From NCBI GenBank assembly GCA_003132865.1, contig PKYZ01000276.1:1-13532 (forward strand): a DNA stretch of 13,532 nucleotides. Direction: 5' to 3'. Within the stretch, counting starts at the first letter, position 1, and each line of letters starts with the position of its first letter. Positions 1-5,521 of the stretch are shown piece by piece. A model generated the notes under the pieces. That model searched no databases and had not been told where the DNA came from. It worked only from the letters and a program-made list of their open reading frames with translations. This DNA comes from Bryobacterales bacterium (lineage in GTDB: Bacteria; Acidobacteriota; Terriglobia; Bryobacterales; Bryobacteraceae). The position numbers and the translations under genes were made by a program.

Positions 1-780
1 ACCGTCACCTCCGGGCCCGTGCTGCAAAAGAAGCTGGACCTCACCGGCATCCTGAGCAACATCCGCGCGCGCCAGGTTTTCTTCATCGACGAGATCCACC
101 GCCTGATGCCCGACGTGGAGGAGATGCTGTATTCGGCGCTGGAGGATTTCCGCGTGGATATCCTGGTCGGCGCCGGCCCGGGCGCGCGCACGCACTCGCT
201 GCCCATGCCGCGCTTCACGGCCATCGGCGCCACCACGCGGCAGGGACTCATCAGCGCGCCGCTGCGGGGCCGCTTCGGGCTGGTGCTGCGGCTCGATCCG
301 TACGCGGTGGATGAGTTGACCGTCATTGTGCAGCGCTCCGCCCGCCTGCTCGGCGTGGAGATCGACGACAATGCCGCCGAAGAGTTGGCGCGCCGCTGCC
401 GGGGAACGCCGCGCATCGCCAATCGCCTGCTGCGCCGCGTGCGCGACTATGCGCAGGTGCGCGCCGACGGCCGCATCACGCAAGCCGTGGCGCAGACCGC
501 GCTGAACCTGCTGGAAGTGGATCGCTTCGGCCTCGACGAAATCGATCAGAAAATCATGCTGACGATCCTCGAAAAATACCGCGGCGGCCCGGTGGGGCTG
601 AACACTATTGCCGCGTCCATTTCCGAGGAGGCCGATACCATCGAAGAAGTCTACGAGCCGTATCTGATTCAGCTCGGCTTCCTGAACCGCACGCCGCGCG
701 GGCGGGTGGCCACGGAGGTGGCGTACGAATATTTTCAGATTCAGCGGCGCTTTCGGGGCGATCATCCCGCGCTGTTTTGA
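1..780 (+). CDS. ruvB: Holliday junction branch migration ATPase RuvB (5' end cut off by the window)
   Basis: RuvB is the hexameric AAA+ motor that, with RuvA and RuvC, drives branch migration of Holliday junctions in recombinational repair in the cytoplasm. The frame is open from base 1 and 259 residues are visible. A full RuvB is about 335-350 residues, so roughly 80 N-terminal residues, including Walker A, lie outside the window. Visible in order (numbered from base 1): TSGP at 3-6, a typical RuvB segment; Walker B FFIDEIH at 27-33; sensor 1 GATT at 76-79; the arginine-finger segment LRGRFG at 88-93; sensor 2 around [18 protein letters not shown]; and the C-terminal winged helix ([10 protein letters not shown] to TEVAYEYF). 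The C terminus looks complete and there is no internal lesion. The identification is very secure from these motifs in order. Confidence 0.97.
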   Translation, partial: TVTSGPVLQKKLDLTGILSNIRARQVFFIDEIHRLMPDVEEMLYSALEDFRVDILVGAGPGARTHSLPMPRFTAIGATTRQGLISAPLRGRFGLVLRLDPYAVDELTVIVQRSARLLGVEIDDNAAEELARRCRGTPRIANRLLRRVRDYAQVRADGRITQAVAQTALNLLEVDRFGLDEIDQKIMLTILEKYRGGPVGLNTIAASISEEADTIEEVYEPYLIQLGFLNRTPRGRVATEVAYEYFQIQRRFRGDHPALF

Positions 781-786
781 GGGCTA

Positions 787-815
787 TTGTCACTGTGCTG
801 CATAAGCTGCCTACT
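787..815 (+). promoter_or_regulatory. Weak candidate promoter upstream of folK
   Basis: In the 55-bp gap between ruvB and folK, TTGTCA (787-792) lies 17 bp before CCTACT (810-815). The -35 is a fair match and the -10 is poor, and no Shine-Dalgarno sequence is visible before folK. The gap could equally be plain operon read-through from ruvB. This is a pattern call only. Confidence 0.2.
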
Positions 816-835
816 CTTTGTAAAGCAGTAGCACT

Positions 836-1312
836 ATGAAGACTGTCTACCTGGGCCTGGGCTCGAACATGGGCGACCGCGAGGCGATGTTGCAGACGGC
901 CGTGCGCGCGCTCGAATCGCCGCGGCTGCACATCCGCCGGGTCTCGCCGGTTTACGAAACCGAGCCCATGGATGTGCCCGGCCAGCATTGGTTTCTGAAC
1001 CTGGTGGCGGAAGCCGAGACGGACCTGTTCCCGCTACAGTTGCTGCACCGCACGAGCAAAGTCGAAGTCCAGCTTGGCCGCCGGCGCCTCGCGCCCAAGG
1101 GACCGCGCACCATCGACATCGATATCCTGCTGTTTGGGAATGCCGTAGTGACGACGCCCGCGCTCGAAATTCCGCATCCGCGTTTTCGCGGGCGCCGCTT
1201 TGTGCTGGCGCCGCTGGCCGACCTGGCTCCGGACCTGCGCGACCCGGTGACCCGGAAGACCGTGCGCGAATTGCTGGGGGAACTGCGGGGGCAGGCGGTG
1301 CGCAAAGTTTAG
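836..1312 (+). CDS. folK: 2-amino-4-hydroxy-6-hydroxymethyldihydropteridine pyrophosphokinase (HPPK)
   Basis: FolK transfers pyrophosphate from ATP to 6-hydroxymethyl-7,8-dihydropterin, the step before dihydropteroate synthase in folate synthesis (cytoplasm). The 158 residues match the usual single-domain HPPK length. The N-terminal strand and loop VYLGLGSNMGDR (4-15) are typical, followed by the pterin-side segment YETEPMDVPGQHWFLN (40-55). The signature GPRTIDIDIL (89-98) carries the two magnesium-binding aspartates D94 and D96. IPHPRFRGRRFVLAPLADLAP (112-132) is the conserved C-terminal block, with a typical HPR. The ATG start is placed directly before the first beta strand, but no clear ribosome binding site precedes it. 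It is not fused to FolB or FolP as in some bacteria. Confidence 0.96.
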   Translation: MKTVYLGLGSNMGDREAMLQTAVRALESPRLHIRRVSPVYETEPMDVPGQHWFLNLVAEAETDLFPLQLLHRTSKVEVQLGRRRLAPKGPRTIDIDILLFGNAVVTTPALEIPHPRFRGRRFVLAPLADLAPDLRDPVTRKTVRELLGELRGQAVRKV

Positions 1313-1343
1313 AGCTAAAATCGAACCACGTTGTGGCAAAGCT

Positions 1344-1907
1344 ATGGCAAAGCCCTTCCAACAGATACGCGTGGGCACGCTCACCGACGACGCGGTACGC
1401 GCAAAAACAGGCAAGACCTGGGACGAGTGGTGCAAGATCCTGGACAAGGCCGGCGCCCGCATGATGGACCACCAGGAGATCGCTCTCCTTCTTCAAAAAC
1501 AGATTGGTCTTTCGCGCTGGTGGAGCCAGATGGTGGCGGTGGGCTACGAGAATGAGCGCGGCATACGCCAGGACGAGCGGGGCGAACCCCCTGGCAAGCG
1601 ATATGAAGTGACGCTCAGCAAGATCGTGGCTGCTCCGCGCGCGGCGGTGTGGGCGGCGTGGCAGGACCCAGCCACGCTGGCGCGCTGGCTGCCGGACGCG
1701 AAATTCGAAATTTCGAAAACCGTGCCGCACAAGATCCTGCATCTCGACTGGCCCGATGAGACTCGCGTGGCGGTCCGGTTTTACGAGCGGCGCGGCAAGA
1801 CCAGGGTGGTGGTGTCGCACGGGAAGCTGGCGGAAAGCGACGCAGAGCGGCTGCAGAATTATTGGTCCGCGGCTCTGGACCGCTTGAAGGTCATGGTGGC
1901 GCGGTGA
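1344..1907 (+). CDS. DUF4287 plus SRPBCC (AHSA1-like) domain protein
   Basis: This is a two-part protein of 187 residues. Residues about 18-72 fit DUF4287, a short helical module: KTGKTWDEWCKILDKAGA, then MDHQEIALLL and a WW pair at 59-60. Residues about 86-183 look like an SRPBCC/AHSA1-type fold: YEVTLSKIVAAPRAAVWAAW, then LARWLPD, then a C-terminal helix with SDAERLQNYWSAALDRLK. The second domain is about 100 residues, shorter than a standard AHSA1 domain (about 140), so part of the sheet may be trimmed. SRPBCC proteins bind hydrophobic ligands or chaperones; the ligand here is unknown. No signal peptide is present. It starts 31 bp after folK without a clear Shine-Dalgarno sequence. Domain assignment is by pattern recognition; the biochemical role is not known. 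Confidence 0.85.
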   Translation: MAKPFQQIRVGTLTDDAVRAKTGKTWDEWCKILDKAGARMMDHQEIALLLQKQIGLSRWWSQMVAVGYENERGIRQDERGEPPGKRYEVTLSKIVAAPRAAVWAAWQDPATLARWLPDAKFEISKTVPHKILHLDWPDETRVAVRFYERRGKTRVVVSHGKLAESDAERLQNYWSAALDRLKVMVAR

Positions 1908-1945
1908 ACATCGTGGCTTGGTGAACAGAGATACACTCGTCTGGT

Positions 1946-2731
1946 ATGCGGAAAGCGATTCTCTGTCTCGCGGCGGCCATGGCCCTGTGCGCCCAGCAGC
2001 GGCAACAGTTCAACGATGGCGACTCCCACGGCGATGCGCCCTATCTCGTCGAGGAAGGCTGGATGCCGCTCCTCAACGGCCACGACCTATCCGGCTGGCA
2101 CGGCCAGGGTTCCGGCAGGAGCGACTGGTTCAGCACGTCCGGCATCGTCTGGGACCGCCTGCTGGGGCCCACGCGGCTCTCCGCGGTGCCCGGACCCGGC
2201 GACCGCATCCTGAACGGCCTCAATGGCCGCACCGCCAACCTCATCAGCGACCGGAAATTCGGCGACATCGAATTGTATGTTGAGTTCATGCTGGCGAAGG
2301 GCTCCAACTCGGGCGTCTACATGCACAGCCTATACGAATGCCAGATCTTCGATAGCTGGGGATCGACTGAGCCGGTGACTTCTTCGGACGGCGGCGGCAT
2401 TTATCACCGGTGGATCAATGAGAAAGGCGTGGGCGGATCGGCGCCCAGCCGCAACGCCTCGCGCCGGCCCGGCGAATGGCAGTCGTATCACATCTGGTTC
2501 CGCGCGCCGCGCTTCGACGCCGCGGGCAAGAAGACGGAAAATGCGAAGTACATTCGCGTGGTGTTCAACGGCCTGTCCGTGCAGAACAATGTGGAAGTCG
2601 ACGGGCCCACGCGCGCCGCCAACAATATTCCGGAGGCGGCGGAGAATCCCATCATGCTCCAAGGGGACCACGGGCCGGTGGCGTTCCGGAACATTTATTG
2701 GCGGCCGCTCAGAGAAATCATCGAGAGGTAG
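1946..2731 (+). CDS. Secreted DUF1080 (3-keto-disaccharide hydrolase domain) protein
   Basis: 261 residues with an N-terminal signal peptide (MRKAILCLAAAMALCA, 1-16). The cysteine at 15 lacks a good lipobox, so a lipoprotein is unlikely. Residues about 38-256 form one DUF1080 domain, a concanavalin-like jelly roll: WMPLLNGHDLSGWHG near 39-53, FGDIELYVEFML followed by SNSGVYMHSLYECQIFDS (about 105-138), GEWQSYHIWF (176-185), RVVFNGLSVQNNVEVDG (204-220), and the closing PIMLQGDHGPVAFRNIYWRPL (236-256). The family is common in Acidobacteria, Planctomycetes and Bacteroidetes, and some members hydrolyse 3-keto-glycosides. Activity here is inferred from family only. No partner oxidoreductase or sugar transporter lies beside it. 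It starts 38 bp after the previous gene with no clear ribosome binding site. Confidence 0.9.
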   Translation: MRKAILCLAAAMALCAQQRQQFNDGDSHGDAPYLVEEGWMPLLNGHDLSGWHGQGSGRSDWFSTSGIVWDRLLGPTRLSAVPGPGDRILNGLNGRTANLISDRKFGDIELYVEFMLAKGSNSGVYMHSLYECQIFDSWGSTEPVTSSDGGGIYHRWINEKGVGGSAPSRNASRRPGEWQSYHIWFRAPRFDAAGKKTENAKYIRVVFNGLSVQNNVEVDGPTRAANNIPEAAENPIMLQGDHGPVAFRNIYWRPLREIIER

Positions 2732-2734
2732 GCG

Positions 2735-2777
2735 GTGGGGCAGACCTCCAGGTCTGCGCGGGTCCTCCAGTACCCGC
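2735..2777. repeat. Tandem palindromic repeat with CCTCC core (copy A)
   Basis: The repeat starts three bases after the stop codon of the DUF1080 gene. The head GTGGGGCAG (2735-2743) runs into a perfect palindrome, arms GCAGACCT and AGGTCTGC around CC (2740-2757). Directly after it is a second hairpin with arms GCGGGT and ACCCGC around CCTCCAGT (2758-2777). Both hairpins carry CCTCC at or near the centre. The same 9-base head begins the insertion in glyS (11344-11388), so the two are probably one repeat family. There is no T-run, so a classical terminator is unlikely, although its place after a stop codon would allow an mRNA 3' end role. Confidence 0.7.
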
Positions 2778-2929
2778 TGGCTGCCGCGCCGGAGTAACAG
2801 CGCCCGCAGCCTTGGAAATGCGAGACCGAGGCTCACAATCGGCACAAAGATCCCAATAGTCGGCAGGGCTTATTGTGACAACAGTTCAATCGCTGGGGGC
2901 CTCGTTAGTTAGAAGGAACACGACGCCGA

Positions 2930-3145
2930 CTACAAACCACCAATGATCGCAAGCGCATTGGTGCAGACGTAAATGCAATCGTCAACGCCCGGCCACTCCT
3001 TGAATCTGCCGCGTCTCCAAAACACAAAGACCAACAAACCCAATACAACGAGGACGCCAAGGTTCCGGTACTCGGCAAGTGTGAGGATTTGCCTTCCAGC
3101 GGAATCAAGCAAGCCCCCTTCCCCGCTGGCAATTGCTGTTGGCAT
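2930..3145 (-). CDS. Candidate small single-span membrane protein
   Basis: 71 residues starting at ATG (3145-3143). One strong membrane segment, NLGVLVVLGLLVFVFW (28-43), is followed at once by a basic RRGRFK stretch, which by the positive-inside rule puts the C-terminal half in the cytoplasm. A second weakly hydrophobic stretch lies at the C terminus (ALAIIGGL). A weak GAAG sits about 10 bases before the start. The gene begins 12 bp after the stop of the glycine-zipper frame, so the two could be co-translated. I do not recognise a family. It could be a chance frame, but the compact hydrophobic segment with a basic flank argues for a real small membrane protein. Confidence 0.4.
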   Translation of the reverse strand: MPTAIASGEGGLLDSAGRQILTLAEYRNLGVLVVLGLLVFVFWRRGRFKEWPGVDDCIYVCTNALAIIGGL

Positions 3146-3157
3146 CGGTTCGAATCT

Positions 3158-3445
3158 TCAGGCAGCCTGCCTCTTGAGCACCTTCCCTGCAATGGCCCCG
3201 GCAATAGCTCCAACCAACGCGCCAACCAGTCCGCCTGCCAGAGCTCCTAAGGCGCCTGCAACCATCGCGGCACGACGTACGACATGACCCGCGAGCGCGG
3301 ATCCGTGTACAGGAAGATGGGGTATCCCTCGGGGCTTTGGCCCACCCGCGGTCCATACCCATTTTGGCCGGTCGTGTACATATGGTTTCGGGACCACTCT
3401 ATCAGAACACTGCTCTGAATTCACCATGTGGCACGGCGCGTGCAT
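3158..3445 (-). CDS. Candidate glycine-zipper small membrane protein
   Basis: A 95-residue frame, or only 35 residues if translation starts at the internal ATG at 3265-3263. The last 35 residues are almost wholly Gly, Ala, Val, Leu and Ile, and end in a basic KVLKRQAA tail. Numbered from the internal Met, glycines fall at 7, 11, 15, 19, 23 and 27: a perfect GxxxG ladder over six positions, the pattern that packs transmembrane helices or builds pores. The N-terminal 60 residues are undistinguished and could be non-coding. Neither start has a good Shine-Dalgarno sequence. A second small membrane frame follows after 12 bp. The family is not recognised; a glycine-zipper domain label is the most that can be defended. 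Confidence 0.4.
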   Translation of the reverse strand: MHAPCHMVNSEQCSDRVVPKPYVHDRPKWVWTAGGPKPRGIPHLPVHGSALAGHVVRRAAMVAGALGALAGGLVGALVGAIAGAIAGKVLKRQAA

Positions 3446-3456
3446 TCCCGCAGGTC

Positions 3457-3627
3457 ATGAAGGAAGAGATGGCATTCCTCAAATACCGCCGCGAAGTGGT
3501 CCGGGCTTGGCCAGAGTCACCCCGTAAAACGGTGTTTCTGACCGGCATTGAGAGCCGCATCATCAGTGTGCAACAGCAATTGCAGATGGTTTCTTTCGCC
3601 GCCATTCATCCGGCGCCCGCGACCTGA
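3457..3627 (+). CDS. Candidate small charged helical protein
   Basis: 56 residues from ATG 3457, or 52 from ATG 3469, which has AAGGAA just upstream. The segment EMAFLKYRREVVRAW, then PESPRKTVFLTGIESRI, reads as two amphipathic helices broken by a proline turn, with a charge pattern typical of real protein. The opposite strand in the same place encodes cysteine- and arginine-rich text with no such order. It resembles short uncharacterised proteins of Acidobacteria in general style, but that is an impression, not a match. It converges on the SDR gene 41 bp away. The function is unknown. Confidence 0.4.
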   Translation: MKEEMAFLKYRREVVRAWPESPRKTVFLTGIESRIISVQQQLQMVSFAAIHPAPAT

Positions 3628-3668
3628 TCGGGACAGCATGTTCCAAATCGGAACGGAGCCGGTCCGAA

Positions 3669-4460
3669 TCAGTACAGACCCTTCACCAGCCCGCCGTCCA
3701 CCGCGATCGACGCGCCGGTGATGTAGGTGGCTCGCTCGGAAGCGAGGAACACTACCAGGTCCGCGAATTCATCGGGCCGGCCCACCCGGCCGAGATCAGT
3801 CTGGCGCGCCCAGCGTGCCTCGATCTCCGCCGGATCGACGCCCTCCTTCCCAGCCAGCCTGCGGCTGAGTTCCACCAGGCGCGCGGTGGCCGTGTAGCCG
3901 GGGCACACGTTATTCACCAGCACGCCGTAACGCCCGTATTCGTTGGCCAGCGTCTTGATCAGCCCGCTGACCCCGGACCGCACGGCGTTGGAGAGAATCA
4001 GCCCTTCCACCGGCTGCTTCACCGCCACCGACGTGATGGCGATAAACCGGCCCCACTGCTGCCGTTGCATCACCGGCAGCGCTTCCTTGGCGAAGTAGAC
4101 CGTGCTCATGAGGTTCAGATCGACCGCGGCGCGCCAATCTTCGATGCTGGTTTCAGCGAAGCTCTTCGCTGGCGGACCGCCCGCGTTCGCCACGCAAATA
4201 TCCAGGCGGCCGAACCGCTCCATCACCGCGGCTACGAACCGCCGCACCTCGTCATAGCCGGTGACGTCCAGAGCGCGCGTCATCACTTCGGCGCCTGTCT
4301 CGCGGCGGATCTCCTCCGCGGCGGCATCCAGGGCCGCGGAGGTGCGCGCGCAAAGTGCCAGTTTGGCGCCTTCTCTTGCGAGTCCCCGCGCGACGGCCTG
4401 GCCCAAACCCCGGCTAGAAGCGGCCACTACGGCGACGCGATCTTTGATTCCCAGATCCAT
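3669..4460 (-). CDS. SDR-family oxidoreductase-like protein with altered catalytic residues
   Basis: 263 residues with the full Rossmann layout of a classical short-chain dehydrogenase/reductase. The cofactor loop is ASSRGLG (14-20), where the usual first TG is AS. Also present are the adenine-site aspartate region LDVT (64-67), NAGG (92-95), the active-site asparagine N116, the catalytic-serine position S144 in ITSVA, the PG turn (CPGY, 186-189), and the C-terminal ITGASIAVDGG (247-257). The YxxxK pair is absent: the aligned positions read S157 and R161 (SNAVR). This is a known type of divergent SDR, often annotated FabG-like; whether it reduces 3-oxoacyl substrates is not shown. It lies 27 bp after the cupin gene on the same strand, probably one transcript. 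Confidence 0.88.
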   Translation of the reverse strand: MDLGIKDRVAVVAASSRGLGQAVARGLAREGAKLALCARTSAALDAAAEEIRRETGAEVMTRALDVTGYDEVRRFVAAVMERFGRLDICVANAGGPPAKSFAETSIEDWRAAVDLNLMSTVYFAKEALPVMQRQQWGRFIAITSVAVKQPVEGLILSNAVRSGVSGLIKTLANEYGRYGVLVNNVCPGYTATARLVELSRRLAGKEGVDPAEIEARWARQTDLGRVGRPDEFADLVVFLASERATYITGASIAVDGGLVKGLY

Positions 4461-4487
4461 GCTTAGAGTGTGCCTTAAAAGCGGGCG

Positions 4488-4838
4488 CTAACCGCGGCGC
4501 AGATAGTCGTCCTGGCCCGTCAGCCAATCCGTGCGAATTGGGCTGAAGATATCCAGATCGAGGGTGTCTTCGAGCGCCACCGCGCGATGCGGCACCTGCG
4601 ATGGGATGCGCAGCACCTGGCCCGCGGAGACCACGATCGTGCGGCCTTCGATTTCGAACTCCAGCGCGCCTTCCAGAATGTAAGTGATCTGCTCGCTCTC
4701 GTGATGGTGTTCGGGAACCACGGCTCCCTTGGAGATGAAGACCTGCGCCACCATGGCTTTTTCGCCCGCGATTACCTTGCGCCAGATGCGCGGATTCAGG
4801 ACTTCCTTATCCATCTTCTCCCAGGTGTAATGTTCCAT
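4488..4838 (-). CDS. Single-domain cupin, probable metal-binding
   Basis: 116 residues from ATG 4838-4836. The frame stays open further upstream to 5087, but that part overlaps the divergent secreted gene and its text is low quality, so the short start is chosen. Cupin motif 1 is GAVVPEHHHESEQITYILEG (38-57), with H44, H46 and E49/Q50 as likely ligands. Motif 2 is GQVLRIPSQVPHRA (73-86), with H84. The spacing fits a small bicupin-like barrel of the quercetinase/mannose-isomerase-like type, usually Fe, Mn or Ni. No signal peptide. The next gene is the SDR, 27 bp on, so the two may act on one small-molecule pathway, which cannot be named from sequence. Confidence 0.9.
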   Translation of the reverse strand: MEHYTWEKMDKEVLNPRIWRKVIAGEKAMVAQVFISKGAVVPEHHHESEQITYILEGALEFEIEGRTIVVSAGQVLRIPSQVPHRAVALEDTLDLDIFSPIRTDWLTGQDDYLRRG

Positions 4839-4879
4839 TTGTTTCGGCCCGCCCCAGCCATTGTACCTGAACCAAATTG

Positions 4880-4891
4880 ACAAACAATTGA
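4880..4891 (+). promoter_or_regulatory. Shared 12-mer ACAAACAATTGA (copy 1), candidate operator
   Basis: The same 12 bases occur at 6929-6940. Here they lie 92 bp before the GTG of the first secreted protein; the other copy lies 103 bp before the ATG of its paralogue. TTGACA (4877-4882) overlaps the left edge, so a promoter -35 may be embedded. The winged-helix regulator encoded between the two paralogues is the obvious candidate binder. Function is inferred from position and identity only. Confidence 0.45.
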
Positions 4892-4901
4892 TGTCCGGCC
4901 G

Positions 4902-4938
4902 TCTACACTTCGCAGCCCGCTTCGTCTGATCGTGTAGA
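4902..4938. promoter_or_regulatory. 7-bp inverted repeat upstream of the first secreted gene
   Basis: TCTACAC (4902-4908) and its exact complement GTGTAGA (4932-4938) are separated by 23 bp in the divergent region between the cupin gene and the first secreted gene. It could be a pair of half-sites or a 5' leader stem. The corresponding region of the paralogue has only a shorter TCTA...TAGA at 6976-6988. Chance is possible. Confidence 0.25.
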
Positions 4939-4983
4939 GAAACAATGAGTCCGCCTCGTGGCGGCGCATGAAAGGAAGAACTT

Positions 4984-5424
4984 GTGAACTTACATAAACG
5001 ATTCGCACTCAGTCTGGCGCTTATCGCTCTCCTCGGCCTGGCCGCGGCTGGAGCCAGCGCCCAAACGATAACAAAAGCAACTTTCACCCTGCCCGCGCCG
5101 GCTTACTGGAACGACACCCTCTTGCAGCCCGGCGCGTATACCTTGTCGCTGGACCGGGCCATCACGGGAGTCGAGTTGGTATATCTTCGGGGCGAAGGCA
5201 TCACCGCAACTTTTTTCACTCCGGCAGGCTCCGAAGAATCCTCCGGACACAGTTGTCTCAGGGTTGACGACGTCAAGGGAACTTATGTGATCCGGGAATT
5301 CGATGAGGGCCCGCTTGGCAGATCGTATAGGTTCGGCGTGCCCAAGGCCGTCCGAAACCTGACGCTTCGCGGCGCCGCCAGGCAGCCGGTCACGGTTCCG
5401 GTTTCAGCCGCTGCCGGTCTGTAA
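4984..5424 (+). CDS. Small secreted protein of unknown function (paralogue 1)
   Basis: 146 residues with a clear Sec signal peptide: basic MNLHKR, hydrophobic FALSLALIALLGLAAAG, cleavage near ASA-Q (25-27). The start is GTG, supported by AGGAAG 5 bases upstream. The mature part of about 120 residues looks all-beta: TFTLPAPAYWNDTLLQPG, then YTL, GEGITATF, GTYVIREFDEG, and FGV near the end. It is a clear paralogue of the protein at 7044-7487, sharing LPA-AYW, TLLQPG, GEGI-ATF and GTYVIR-FD. Proteins of this style are frequent in Acidobacteria and are annotated hypothetical. No enzyme motif, cysteine pair or anchor is seen. It converges on the regulator gene across a heptamer repeat. Confidence 0.85.
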   Translation: MNLHKRFALSLALIALLGLAAAGASAQTITKATFTLPAPAYWNDTLLQPGAYTLSLDRAITGVELVYLRGEGITATFFTPAGSEESSGHSCLRVDDVKGTYVIREFDEGPLGRSYRFGVPKAVRNLTLRGAARQPVTVPVSAAAGL

Positions 5425-5430
5425 AAAAGC

Positions 5431-5521
5431 TTTCAGCAATCAGCAATCAGCAATCAGCTTTCAGCCAGTACCACGACGGTACACGAGCTGATCGCCGATC
5501 GCTGAGCGCCGACAGCTATCC
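5431..5521. repeat. Two opposed heptamer arrays around a hairpin
   Basis: The left array has five contiguous plus-strand heptamers of form NNTCAGC: TTTCAGC at 5431, AATCAGC at 5438, 5445 and 5452, and TTTCAGC at 5459. The centre is a small hairpin, GTACC / ACGAC / GGTAC (5468-5482). The right array runs in the opposite orientation: GCTGATC at 5487, GCCGATC at 5494, GCTGAGC at 5501, GCCGACA at 5508 and GCTATCC at 5515, which read on the minus strand give NNTCRGC. The right array is more diverged and its last unit contains the stop codon (TAG) of the regulator gene. It fills the convergent gap, so transcripts from either side could fold on it. Confidence 0.8.

Larger units (their letters stand above)
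2732..3668. other. Gene-poor stretch of 937 bp
   Basis: No protein of a recognised family lies between the DUF1080 gene and the SDR gene. It holds palindromic repeat copy A, two candidate minus-strand small membrane proteins and one candidate plus-strand small protein, listed separately. GC content is visibly lower in 2860-3130 than in the flanking genes, and the stretch reads as more recently acquired or less constrained. A short inverted repeat (GTTCC, AAATC, GGAAC at 3640-3654) lies in the convergent gap before the SDR gene. I see no RNA gene or transposase. Confidence 0.6.

Noticed and set aside
834..1820. Long minus-strand open frame opposite folK and the SRPBCC gene
   Set aside because: Its translation is Arg/Pro/Ala-rich without domain order and lies opposite two well-supported genes; typical of GC-rich shadow frames.
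3402..3605. 67-residue minus-strand frame opposite the small plus-strand candidate
   Set aside because: Cys/Arg-rich translation without helical order; the plus-strand frame is more protein-like.
3640..3654. GTTCC/GGAAC hairpin as an intrinsic terminator
   Set aside because: Only 5-bp arms and no T-run on either side.
4839..5087. Longer N terminus for the cupin (start at 5087)
   Set aside because: It would overlap the secreted gene and its promoter region, and the extra residues do not resemble cupins.
5431..5521. CRISPR array
   Set aside because: Units are 7 bp and contiguous with no spacers, inverted in the second half, and no cas genes are present.
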